Part shown: piece after piece, positions 8,011 through 15,768 of the stretch | Layout of the letters: each line of letters opens with the position of its first letter | How positions within the stretch are numbered: the stretch's first letter is position 1 | Origin: an uncultured Bacteroidales bacterium | GTDB taxonomy: Bacteria > Bacteroidota > Bacteroidia > Bacteroidales > P3 | Length of the DNA: 64,000 bases | NCBI GenBank assembly: GCA_900317285.1 | Contig: ONGA01000002.1 | Location: 1 to 64,000, forward strand | Reading direction: 5' to 3' | Made by a program: the position numbers and the translations under genes | Notes under the pieces: generated by a model | Databases searched by the model: none | What the model saw: only the letters and a program-made list of their open reading frames with translations | What the model was told of the DNA's origin: nothing

Positions 8011-9345
8011 TTGAAACGACTGCTCTCCATACTCGCCTTGCTACTCCTTGCCGTCACCGCACATGCCGACAAGGTGCGAGTGCGCCTCTACTCCACCAAC
8101 TCCATCTCGCAAATCAATATCTCATTCGACCTCGGCAGCTACAACCTCTACGCCGACGGCGACAACCTGCTCGAGGACTTCGTGGGTGAAGGGCGCTCGG
8201 TCAACATCCGTGCCGAAGGCAAGAAACTCCACGTCAGCGTCAACGAGACAGACTATGGCACCTTCTCCACTCTTCGCCTTGAAGCTACCGACACCGCCTG
8301 CATCCTCTGCCTCAACCCCGTGGGGAATTCAATCAAGCAGCGTACCTACGAAGGCGACCTTGAAGTCAGCGTCCTCAAGAACGGGAAGATGCTCCTCATC
8401 AACAACATCGAATTCGAGACCTACATCGCCGGAGTCGTACAGAGCGAAATCTACGGCAAACAAACCGACATTTTCCGCATCCAGTCCATCATCTCCCGCA
8501 CATGGGCGCTGCGCAACATCCAGAAGCATAAAGCCGACGGCTACAACTTCTGCGACAATGTCCACTGCCAGGCCTACCTCAACCGATGCGTACGTCCCGA
8601 CATCATGCTCGGTGCCATACAGAGTTCCGGCGAGACACTCGTCGACACCCTCGGCAACCTCATCGAGACGCCCTTCCATTCCAATTCAGGCGGTGAAACA
8701 GCCAATTCGGAAGACGTCTGGCGCAATGCACTGCCCTACCTGCGCTCCGTTTCCGACACCTTCTCCTACAGCATGAAGCAGAGCGACTGGACCAAGACCA
8801 TATCCGCCGACCGCTGGGTCAACTACTTCGCCAACACACACCACATCAACACCGCCGACAGCCTCCTGCTCGACACTCTCCTCCACTTCACCCAGGAGCA
8901 CCGGCAGGCACGACTCCTCAACATCCCGCTCACCCGCATCCGCGTCGACTTCCAACTGAAATCCACCTTCTTCTCCGTCACCTTCGACAGCACCTCCAAC
9001 AACGTCATCCTCCACGGACACGGCTACGGACATGGTGTCGGGCTTTCGCAGGAAGGAGCCATCCGCATGGTAAATCTCGGCATCTCCTACGATTCCGTCC
9101 TCCGGCACTACTACACCGGTGCCCAGCTCCACCATGACCCATCCGCCAACCGCAACTACGTCGAGAACTACGTCACACAAATCACCCGAATCATCGAGGA
9201 GGACCGCAACAAGTCCACCCAGACCCACTCCAAGAAAGATGACTGGCTGGGACGCCTCTTCCGCCTCCGCGACCGCGAGGAACGCGAAGAAATATACATT
9301 GAATCCGAACAAGACAACGAAAAAGACTGGCAGTATGAATGGTAA
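8011..9345 (+). CDS. SpoIID/LytB domain protein, TTG start
   Basis: The only start that gives a sensible protein is TTG at 8011, 12 bp after the lpxB stop. It yields 444 residues with a clean signal peptide (KRLLSILALLLLAVTAHA), and no in-frame ATG occurs before the middle of the protein. The SpoIID/LytB domain covers about 120-380, with YIAGVVQSEI carrying the acidic residue and GHGYGHGVGLSQEGA near the end. SpoIID proteins are lytic transglycosylases acting on denuded glycan in spore formers. Copies in Bacteroidota are exported and presumably act on peptidoglycan, but their role is not settled. The C-terminal 50 residues are very charged (RDREEREEI). The next gene starts 11 bp before this stop. 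Confidence 0.85.
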   Translation: MKRLLSILALLLLAVTAHADKVRVRLYSTNSISQINISFDLGSYNLYADGDNLLEDFVGEGRSVNIRAEGKKLHVSVNETDYGTFSTLRLEATDTACILCLNPVGNSIKQRTYEGDLEVSVLKNGKMLLINNIEFETYIAGVVQSEIYGKQTDIFRIQSIISRTWALRNIQKHKADGYNFCDNVHCQAYLNRCVRPDIMLGAIQSSGETLVDTLGNLIETPFHSNSGGETANSEDVWRNALPYLRSVSDTFSYSMKQSDWTKTISADRWVNYFANTHHINTADSLLLDTLLHFTQEHRQARLLNIPLTRIRVDFQLKSTFFSVTFDSTSNNVILHGHGYGHGVGLSQEGAIRMVNLGISYDSVLRHYYTGAQLHHDPSANRNYVENYVTQITRIIEEDRNKSTQTHSKKDDWLGRLFRLRDREEREEIYIESEQDNEKDWQYEW

Positions 9346-9877
9346 ATTTCTTATTCCCCTTATAGCCCTGTTTACGCTGACATTCTCCGTGCAGGCTCAA
9401 GTCAAATGGAGCACCGTCGAGGAAGCCTCCAGCGCCCAAATCGGCGAGAAGCTCTACTTCATCGACTTCTATACCGACTGGTGCGGCTATTGCAAAAAGA
9501 TGGACCGCGAGACCTTCAGCGACCCCCTCGTGGCAAAAATCATGAACCGCTACTACATGCCCGCCAAATTCAACGCCGAGAGCAAGAAAGCCGTCTCCTG
9601 GCGCGGAAAGAAATACCAACCCGGCAGCGGACGGAGCAACGTGCACCAGTTCGCCACCGCCCTCCTCGGGCAGCGCATGGGCTTCCCCACCTTCACCCTC
9701 CTCAAAGCCGACGGCACCCTCCTGCAGACTATTCCCGGATACTATCCTCCCAAGGACTTCGTCATCATTCTCTGGTATTTTGCCTCCGGCGACTATCAGA
9801 AATACCCCTTCGAGCACTACAGCAAGATCTTCGACAAGGACATCCGTCCCCAGATGGAAAAACAGCTTAAATCGTAA
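9335..9877 (+). CDS. Exported thioredoxin-fold protein
   Basis: This 180-residue protein has a signal peptide (about 1-22, ending VQAQ) and a thioredoxin fold with the active-site motif WCGYCKK at about residue 48. The later GFPTFTLLKADG carries the cis-Pro. It is probably a periplasmic thiol oxidoreductase. An insert rich in Lys and Arg after the first helix is typical of the thioredoxin_7-like proteins of this phylum. The ATG at 9335 lies inside the end of the SpoIID gene, so the two are coupled. Upstream in-frame sequence is shadow of that gene. Confidence 0.85.
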   Translation: MNGKFLIPLIALFTLTFSVQAQVKWSTVEEASSAQIGEKLYFIDFYTDWCGYCKKMDRETFSDPLVAKIMNRYYMPAKFNAESKKAVSWRGKKYQPGSGRSNVHQFATALLGQRMGFPTFTLLKADGTLLQTIPGYYPPKDFVIILWYFASGDYQKYPFEHYSKIFDKDIRPQMEKQLKS

Positions 9878-9897
9878 AACAAAAACCGCAAAGCAAC

Positions 9898-10863
9898 ATG
9901 GGACTGTTCGATTTTATCCGTAAAAGCAAAGAAGAGGAGAAGGCTACCCTCGACAGCGGCCTCGCCAAAACCAAGGAATCCTTCCTCTCGAAGCTCACCA
10001 AAACCATCGTCGGCAAAAGCACCGTCGACGACAACGTTCTCGATAACCTCGAGGAGACGCTCATCTCCTCCGACGTGGGAGTGGACACCACGCTCAAAAT
10101 CATCGAGAAACTGCAGGAACGTATCCGGCGCGACAAATACATCTCCACGTCCGAGCTGAACTCCATCCTCAAGGCGGAGATAGCCCAACTGCTGCGTGCC
10201 CCCGTCTACGACAACGGCCTCCCCGCCGACTTCGACGCCCCGATGCCCAAGAAGCCTTATGTCATCCTGGTCGTCGGCGTCAACGGCGTGGGCAAAACGA
10301 CCACCATCGCCAAACTCGCCTACCGCTATAAAGCCGCCGGGAAGAGCGTCATCCTGGGAGCTGCCGACACCTTCCGTGCCGCCGCCGTCGAACAGCTCAT
10401 GCTGTGGGCCGAGCGTGTCGACGTGCCCATTGTCCAGCAGGGCATGAACGCCGACCCCGCTTCCGTTGCCTACGACACGCTGCAGTCAGCCATCGCCAGG
10501 GAGTCCGACGTCGTCATCATCGACACCGCCGGACGACTCCACAACAAGGTCGGACTCATGAACGAGCTCTCCAAGATACGCCGCGTCATGCAGAAACTCC
10601 TGCCCGATGCCCCGCACGAGACCCTCCTGGTGCTCGACGCCTCCACCGGACAGAACGCCATAGAGCAGGCACGCCAGTTCACGGCCGCCACCGATGTCAA
10701 CGCCCTCGCGCTCACCAAACTCGACGGCACAGCCAAGGGCGGCGTCATCATCGGCATCTCCGACCGCTTCCACGTCCCCGTGCGCTACATCGGTCTCGGA
10801 GAGAAGATGACAGACTTGCAGATTTTCAACCCCAACGACTTCGTCGACAGCCTTTTCAACTAA
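9898..10863 (+). CDS. ftsY: Signal recognition particle receptor FtsY
   Basis: The 321-residue SRP GTPase has the G1 motif GVNGVGKTTTIAKLA, DTAGRLHNK and TKLDGTAKGG, which identify FtsY rather than Ffh because no M domain follows. The N-terminal helical N domain is present, but the long acidic A domain of enterobacterial FtsY is absent, as usual in this phylum. FtsY docks ribosome-SRP complexes at the inner membrane. It lies 20 bp after the thioredoxin-fold gene and 20 bp before rimO, in the order common in Bacteroidota. Confidence 0.96.
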   Translation: MGLFDFIRKSKEEEKATLDSGLAKTKESFLSKLTKTIVGKSTVDDNVLDNLEETLISSDVGVDTTLKIIEKLQERIRRDKYISTSELNSILKAEIAQLLRAPVYDNGLPADFDAPMPKKPYVILVVGVNGVGKTTTIAKLAYRYKAAGKSVILGAADTFRAAAVEQLMLWAERVDVPIVQQGMNADPASVAYDTLQSAIARESDVVIIDTAGRLHNKVGLMNELSKIRRVMQKLLPDAPHETLLVLDASTGQNAIEQARQFTAATDVNALALTKLDGTAKGGVIIGISDRFHVPVRYIGLGEKMTDLQIFNPNDFVDSLFN

Positions 10864-10883
10864 CACATTAACGCACCAACGCA

Positions 10884-12176
10884 TTGAAGATAAACATCAT
10901 CACCCTCGGCTGCAGCAAGAATATCGTCGACTCAGAGCATATCGCCGGCCACCTGCGCAAGGCGGGATTCAAACTCTTCTTCGACAAAAGCCGCAACGAT
11001 TGCGACATCGTCATTGTCAACACCTGCGGTTTCATCGGCGACGCCAAGGAGGAGTCGATCAACGTGCTCCTCGAGCAGATTGCCGTCAAGAAACGCAGTC
11101 GCAAACCGCGCCGCCTCATCGCCGTCGGATGCCTTATACAGCGCTACGAGAAGGAGTTGCGTGAGGAGCTGCCCGAAATCGATGCCTTCTACGGCGTGCA
11201 CCAATGGGGAGAACTCGTACGCTCGCTTGAGGCGGAATACCATGACATCCTCGAATCCGAGCGCATGCAGTCCACTCCCAAACACTACGCCTACCTGAAA
11301 ATCAGCGAGGGATGCAACCGCACCTGCTCCTATTGCGCCATACCCCTCATTCGCGGAAAGCACGTCTCCCGCCCCATCGAGGATATCCTCGACGAGGCAA
11401 AACGCATGGTTGCCGAGGGGGTGAAGGAAATCATCGTCATTGCCCAGGACACCACCTACTACGGGCTCGACCTCTACCACCGCCGCGCTCTGGGCGAGCT
11501 GCTGGAACGCCTCGCCACCGAGAGCGGTGCCGAATGGATACGCCTGCACTACACCTACCCGTCATCGTTCCCCCTGGATGCCATCGAGGCGATACGGAAG
11601 CACAAGAACATCTGCAACTACATCGACATCCCGCTCCAGCACATCAACACCCGCATTCTCGACTCGATGCAACGCGGCATCGACCGCGAAGGAACGCTGC
11701 AGCTCCTCGCCACCATGCGGGAGCAGCTGCCCGACGTTGCCATCCGCACCACTCTCATCGTCGGCTACCCGGGCGAAACGCGTGAGGAATTCGAGGAGCT
11801 CAAGGAGTTTGTCCGCATGGCACAGTTCGACCGCATGGGCTGCTTCGCCTACTCGCCCGAGGAAGGCACCGCAGCCTACGACCTGCCCGACGACGTGTCC
11901 GAAGAGGAGAAACTGCGTCGCGTCGACGAGCTCATGAGCCTGCAGGAGGAGATATCATTAATAAAGAATCGCGCGCGCGTGGGGAAGACCTACCGCTGCC
12001 TGGTGGACAGAATCGAGGGCGGGAACATAGTGGCGCGCACCGAATACGACAGTCCGGAGGTGGACGACGAGGTCATCGTGAAGGACAACGGGAAGGTGTC
12101 GCCAGGCGACTTCATCCAGGTGAAAATTGTCGCCGCCGAGGAGCACGACATCTACGGTGAAATTGCCACCACATAG
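10884..12176 (+). CDS. rimO: Ribosomal protein uS12 methylthiotransferase RimO, TTG start
   Basis: This 430-residue radical SAM enzyme adds a methylthio group to an Asp of ribosomal protein S12. It has the three UPF0004 cysteines (TLGCSKN, NTCGF, VGCLIQRY), the radical SAM cluster CNRTCSYCAIP, and a C-terminal TRAM domain (about 365-430). The overall form, with HYTYPSSFP and GYPGET, is that of RimO rather than MiaB. The start is TTG at 10884, since it gives the conserved KINIITLGCSKN beginning and no ATG is available. The stop codon TAG lies inside a perfect inverted repeat that opens the dispersed repeat element described next. Confidence 0.95.
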   Translation: MKINIITLGCSKNIVDSEHIAGHLRKAGFKLFFDKSRNDCDIVIVNTCGFIGDAKEESINVLLEQIAVKKRSRKPRRLIAVGCLIQRYEKELREELPEIDAFYGVHQWGELVRSLEAEYHDILESERMQSTPKHYAYLKISEGCNRTCSYCAIPLIRGKHVSRPIEDILDEAKRMVAEGVKEIIVIAQDTTYYGLDLYHRRALGELLERLATESGAEWIRLHYTYPSSFPLDAIEAIRKHKNICNYIDIPLQHINTRILDSMQRGIDREGTLQLLATMREQLPDVAIRTTLIVGYPGETREEFEELKEFVRMAQFDRMGCFAYSPEEGTAAYDLPDDVSEEEKLRRVDELMSLQEEISLIKNRARVGKTYRCLVDRIEGGNIVARTEYDSPEVDDEVIVKDNGKVSPGDFIQVKIVAAEEHDIYGEIATT

Positions 12177-12305
12177 GAGAAATTTCTCCTATGTGCCCAT
12201 TTTGGGGCTCATATCGTTGTACTACCTTTGTACTATACTTCTCCCTAGGTTCTCCTATGATGCGTATATGATGCGTATATGATGCTCCTATGTCGGGGGG
12301 GGTGA
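12172..12305 (+). repeat. Dispersed intergenic repeat, copy A
   Basis: The element begins with a perfect inverted repeat of 11-bp arms (cataggagaaa / tttctcctatg, 12172-12193) that contains the rimO stop. It continues with gttgtactacctttgtactatacttc-like sequence and ends in a core at 12251-12300. That core is tctcctat, then gatgcgtatat twice, then gatgctcctatgtcggggg. Copies C (40812-40930, minus orientation), D (47374-47494) and E (61653-61777) share this arrangement. There is no open reading frame. This copy ends about 35 bp before the -33 box of the B12 operon promoter. Confidence 0.85.
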
Positions 12306-12338
12306 GGATGCCGTGTGGCAGATGGGGGGGAATATTTT

Positions 12339-12370
12339 TTTGCTGTTTCGATTTTATTTTGTACTTTTGC
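12339..12370 (+). promoter_or_regulatory. Promoter of the B12 uptake operon
   Basis: TTTG at 12339-12342 and TACTTTTGC at 12362-12370 match the Bacteroidota -33 and -7 boxes with a 19-bp spacer. The expected transcription start, near 12377, coincides with the 5' end of the cobalamin riboswitch. Confidence 0.85.
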
Positions 12371-12373
12371 CGC

Positions 12374-12560
12374 CGGTTTCGGTTCCCCCGCGAGGGGGCC
12401 AAGAGGGAATCAGGTGAGAATCCTGAACAGTCCCGCTGCTGTGAGTTCCAGTTAGTTAGCACAGCTTTCAAGACAAGTCACTGTGGCGCCAGCAGGTGCT
12501 GCGGGAAGGCGAAAAAGCTGTTGCGGAACGAGTCAGAAGACCTGCCGCGACCATCAATCA
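12374..12560 (+). ncRNA. Cobalamin riboswitch
   Basis: The leader has the conserved order of a B12-sensing RNA. AGAGGGAAT is followed by GGTGAGAATCCTG (12413-12425), then a CAGTCCCGCTGCTGTGA segment, a CACTGTGG element near 12479, and the B12 box AGTCAGAAGACCTGCC (12531-12546). A GC-rich stem precedes it (cccccg / cgaggggg, 12383-12398). The remaining leader to 12594 contains ccctcgggg (about 12568-12576), which could act in the expression platform or as the pairing loop. High adenosylcobalamin should reduce expression of the following btuB-like gene, as in other members of the class. Confidence 0.93.
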
Positions 12561-12594
12561 TTAACAGCCCTCGGGGAATAGGACTAATGATCGT

Positions 12595-14673
12595 ATGAGC
12601 ATTGTTGTTCTATATAACATAGTATCGTTTGTTGTCTGCCGGCAGGTGAGTTTGTCGACACGGATGACGGCACATCACGGCAGGAGGCTCGCGACATTCC
12701 TTTCCCTGGGGGCATTTTTATTCACCATCCCACTGATTTCCAACGCCCAAGGCATAGATACAGTGAAGCGCCTGGAGGAGGTGACCGTCAGCGGTCAACG
12801 AACCCCCACGACGATGCGCACCGCAGCACCCACACAGGTGCTCGACGCCGAACAGATGGAGAAGCTGGGAGCCATGCAGTTGAGCGACGCGGTGAAGCAG
12901 ATGGCAGGCATCACGCTGAAGGACTACGGTGGCGTGGGTGGCATCAAGACGGTGTCGGCCCGCGGACTGGGGAGCCAGTTTTCCGCCGTCACGCTTGACG
13001 GGGTGCCAGTCGACGACAGCCAGAACGGGCAGGTGGACCTCAGCCGCTACCTGCTGGGCAATGCAGCCTACGTCAGCTTCAGCCAGGGGCAGGAGCAGTC
13101 GTCGCTGCTCTCCGCACGCGCCTATGCCGCCGGCAACACACTGAACATGGAGACCTCGGAGCCACAGTTCTGGCCCGGGGAGCACACCAAAGTGAAGGTG
13201 GGCAGCGAGGTGGGCAGCTTTGGTTTCCTCTCCCCCACCCTCCATTGGGAACAACGCTGGGGCAAGAAGCTGAAGTCGAGTTTCTGGGCCAACTACCTCT
13301 ACAGCCGCGGCGACTATCCCTTCAGCCTCTATAACAGTGCCACGGGGCGCGACGATTCGCATCGCGACTACCGGAAGCACTCGGCCGTGTGGATGGCCAC
13401 CGCCGACGGCAACCTCTTCTATACCCACAGCAAGGGGAACACCCTCGTCACCAAGGTGCACTACATGCGCGGCGCCCACGAGCTGCCGGGGCGCGTGGTG
13501 CTGTACTCGCAAGTGACGCCCGAGGAATATTCCACCGAGGAGCTGGCATTCGTGCAGACCCGCTGGCGCGTGGAACGTGAAGCCTGGAAAGGACAGCTGC
13601 TGGGAAAACTGCGCTACAGCTACGACGACTATACCGACTCCACCGCGGGTAACGACACTTACGACCGCTACCGCCAGGGCGAGGCGTTTGTGAGCGGCAG
13701 CCTGAACAGGAGGCTGACCCCCTGGCTCGACATCGACCTTGCCGCCGACGGCGACCTCTCGCACCTGCGCAGCACGCTGACGCAGCGCAACCGAGTGACG
13801 CGCACAAGCCTGAGCGCTGTGGCAGCACTGCGGTTCCATACCCAACACTTCGAACTGCGCGCCAACGCCCTCTATACCGACATAGCCGACCGCGTGGGTG
13901 ACAGCGACAACGCGCCCGCCTACCGCCGCGTGACGCCCTTTGTGTCAATGATGTACAAAGTCGGGAAGGGCACCACCCTCCGCGCCTTCTACAAACAGAC
14001 CTACCGGGCGCCCAATTTCGGAGAGCTCTATTTCTTCATGCTCCTTCCCGAGCTGCGCCCCGAGCAGGCGAACCAGGTGAACCTGGGATTCACACAGTCC
14101 TTCGGCAACGAGGAGGGCACCTTCAGCGGGCAGCTGACGGTGGACGGGTATTACAACCATGTGAAGGACAAGATTGTAGCCAAACCCTCGGTGAACATCT
14201 ACTACTGGTCGATGGAGAACCTCGGCATCGTCGACATCCTGGGGTTGGATGCAACGCTCAACTTCCAGCTGTCGGCCGTCAACTTACAGTTGCACTACAC
14301 GTTCCAGTCGGCGCAAGACCACACCGACCCCTCCGGGGAGACCCTCGACGGGAAAGCCTACGGCTACCAGATAGTCTACACACCGCGACATTCCGGTGGC
14401 GGCAGCGTGCGCTGGGAAAGCCGGTGGGTGAACCTGGGTGCCAGCGCCATGGTGGTGGGTCACCGCTACAGCGAGCGGCAGAATGCCGCCGACAACAGGC
14501 TGCCCGCCTACTGCGACATAGCCCTCACGGCCGACCGCAGCTTCGACCTCCGGTTGGGGACGCTCTCCATACGCGCCACGCTGCAGAACCTGCTCGACGC
14601 ACAATACGAAATCGTCGCCGCCTACCCCATGCCGGGGCGGAACTGGCGACTGGGCTTATTTTATGAATTTTAA
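12595..14673 (+). CDS. btuB: TonB-dependent outer membrane receptor, predicted cobalamin (BtuB-type)
   Basis: The 692-residue product (669 if ATG 12664 is used) has a signal peptide (about residues 24-52, ending ISNAQG), a TonB box-like EEVTVSGQ and a plug domain (about 60-170). A 22-strand barrel fills the rest and ends in Phe (LGLFYEF), as usual for BamA substrates. The cobalamin riboswitch directly upstream and the BtuG-like gene downstream identify the ligand as a cobamide. The 12595 ATG is close to the riboswitch, but the 12664 start (MTAHHGRR) gives a better signal peptide, so the N-terminus is uncertain. It would transport B12 across the outer membrane using TonB energy. Confidence 0.88.
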   Translation: MSIVVLYNIVSFVVCRQVSLSTRMTAHHGRRLATFLSLGAFLFTIPLISNAQGIDTVKRLEEVTVSGQRTPTTMRTAAPTQVLDAEQMEKLGAMQLSDAVKQMAGITLKDYGGVGGIKTVSARGLGSQFSAVTLDGVPVDDSQNGQVDLSRYLLGNAAYVSFSQGQEQSSLLSARAYAAGNTLNMETSEPQFWPGEHTKVKVGSEVGSFGFLSPTLHWEQRWGKKLKSSFWANYLYSRGDYPFSLYNSATGRDDSHRDYRKHSAVWMATADGNLFYTHSKGNTLVTKVHYMRGAHELPGRVVLYSQVTPEEYSTEELAFVQTRWRVEREAWKGQLLGKLRYSYDDYTDSTAGNDTYDRYRQGEAFVSGSLNRRLTPWLDIDLAADGDLSHLRSTLTQRNRVTRTSLSAVAALRFHTQHFELRANALYTDIADRVGDSDNAPAYRRVTPFVSMMYKVGKGTTLRAFYKQTYRAPNFGELYFFMLLPELRPEQANQVNLGFTQSFGNEEGTFSGQLTVDGYYNHVKDKIVAKPSVNIYYWSMENLGIVDILGLDATLNFQLSAVNLQLHYTFQSAQDHTDPSGETLDGKAYGYQIVYTPRHSGGGSVRWESRWVNLGASAMVVGHRYSERQNAADNRLPAYCDIALTADRSFDLRLGTLSIRATLQNLLDAQYEIVAAYPMPGRNWRLGLFYEF

Positions 14674-14682
14674 ATACTCAAA

Positions 14683-15732
14683 ATGAGAAACATAACAAAA
14701 ATACTCACCCTAGCCCTCGCCACCTGCGTGCTCGCCGCATGCGAGAAAGAGGAGCATGTCAACGGCGGCACGGTGAACGTGAAAGGCGCCTACGTGCTCA
14801 ACGAAGGCAACATGGGACCCAACAACGCCTCCATCTCGGTGCTGGACATCGACAGCGCGAAGATTGACAACGAATGGTTCAAGAACGCCAACAACAGCCG
14901 CATGCTCGGCGACCAGGCCCAGGACATGGTGCTGTATGGCTCACGGCTGTATGTCACAGTGACTGAGTCGAACACCCTGGAAGCCATCGACACCGCCACG
15001 GGGCATTCCACCCAGGTAAGCATGGGCAGCCTCAAACCCCGCAGCATTGCCACCCATGGCGGCAAGCTCTACATCAGCTGCTACAACCCTCCCTGCGTGG
15101 TGCGTGTTGACACCACCACCCTCGCCATCGAGGACACCTGTTTCCTTGGGAGCTACCGTCCCGAAGGCATCGCCATTGCCCAGGGCAAAGCATTCATCGC
15201 CAGCTCTTACCTCGCCTCCAACATCTACAGCTATGACGACAAGGTGTATGTGGTGGGACTCGACAGCTTCAAAGTTGCCACCACTGTTACCGTGGTGTGC
15301 AACCCCACACCGGTGGTGCAGCTGGACAATAACACCATTGCCGTGGGATGCATCGGCAATTACGGCAGCATTGCCGCCAACACCGTCCTCATCAATGCCA
15401 CCACCCTCGGCACTACCACTGTAGGAATCGGCAGCACGAAAATGGCGGTGTACAACGGGAAACTCTACAGCTATTCAGCGCCCTACGGCGGCACGCCGAG
15501 TTACGCCATCATCTCGGCCGACGGCTCCGTCAGCGACTTCCCCTTCCAGCCCTCCATCGGCGGCAACCCCTATGCCATCGGGGTGAACCCCTCGAACGGC
15601 GACATCTACCTCGCCAACGACGGCAACTACCGCGTGCCGGGCGACCTCTACTGCTTCCGCCCCGACGGCACACAGCGCTTCAAGGTGGAAGCCGGCCGCC
15701 TGCCCAGCAAGATTATTTTCATAACAGATTAA
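14683..15732 (+). CDS. BtuG-like beta-propeller lipoprotein (DUF5074/YncE type)
   Basis: The 349-residue lipoprotein has a lipobox LAAC (Cys19) followed by acidic residues (EKEE), which favours surface export in Bacteroidota. The body is a beta-propeller of about seven blades. It begins GAYVLNEGNMGPNNASISVLD, the DUF5074 signature, and continues with repeated xxGKLYI motifs. In Bacteroides, BtuG proteins of this type sit over BtuB at the cell surface and bind B12 with very high affinity. The gene lies 9 bp after the btuB-type gene and under the same riboswitch, so the same role is likely here. That role is inferred from family and context. Confidence 0.85.
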   Translation: MRNITKILTLALATCVLAACEKEEHVNGGTVNVKGAYVLNEGNMGPNNASISVLDIDSAKIDNEWFKNANNSRMLGDQAQDMVLYGSRLYVTVTESNTLEAIDTATGHSTQVSMGSLKPRSIATHGGKLYISCYNPPCVVRVDTTTLAIEDTCFLGSYRPEGIAIAQGKAFIASSYLASNIYSYDDKVYVVGLDSFKVATTVTVVCNPTPVVQLDNNTIAVGCIGNYGSIAANTVLINATTLGTTTVGIGSTKMAVYNGKLYSYSAPYGGTPSYAIISADGSVSDFPFQPSIGGNPYAIGVNPSNGDIYLANDGNYRVPGDLYCFRPDGTQRFKVEAGRLPSKIIFITD

Positions 15733-15768
15733 ATAATTTCAAAAAATCAATCAAACATTAATTAAAAA

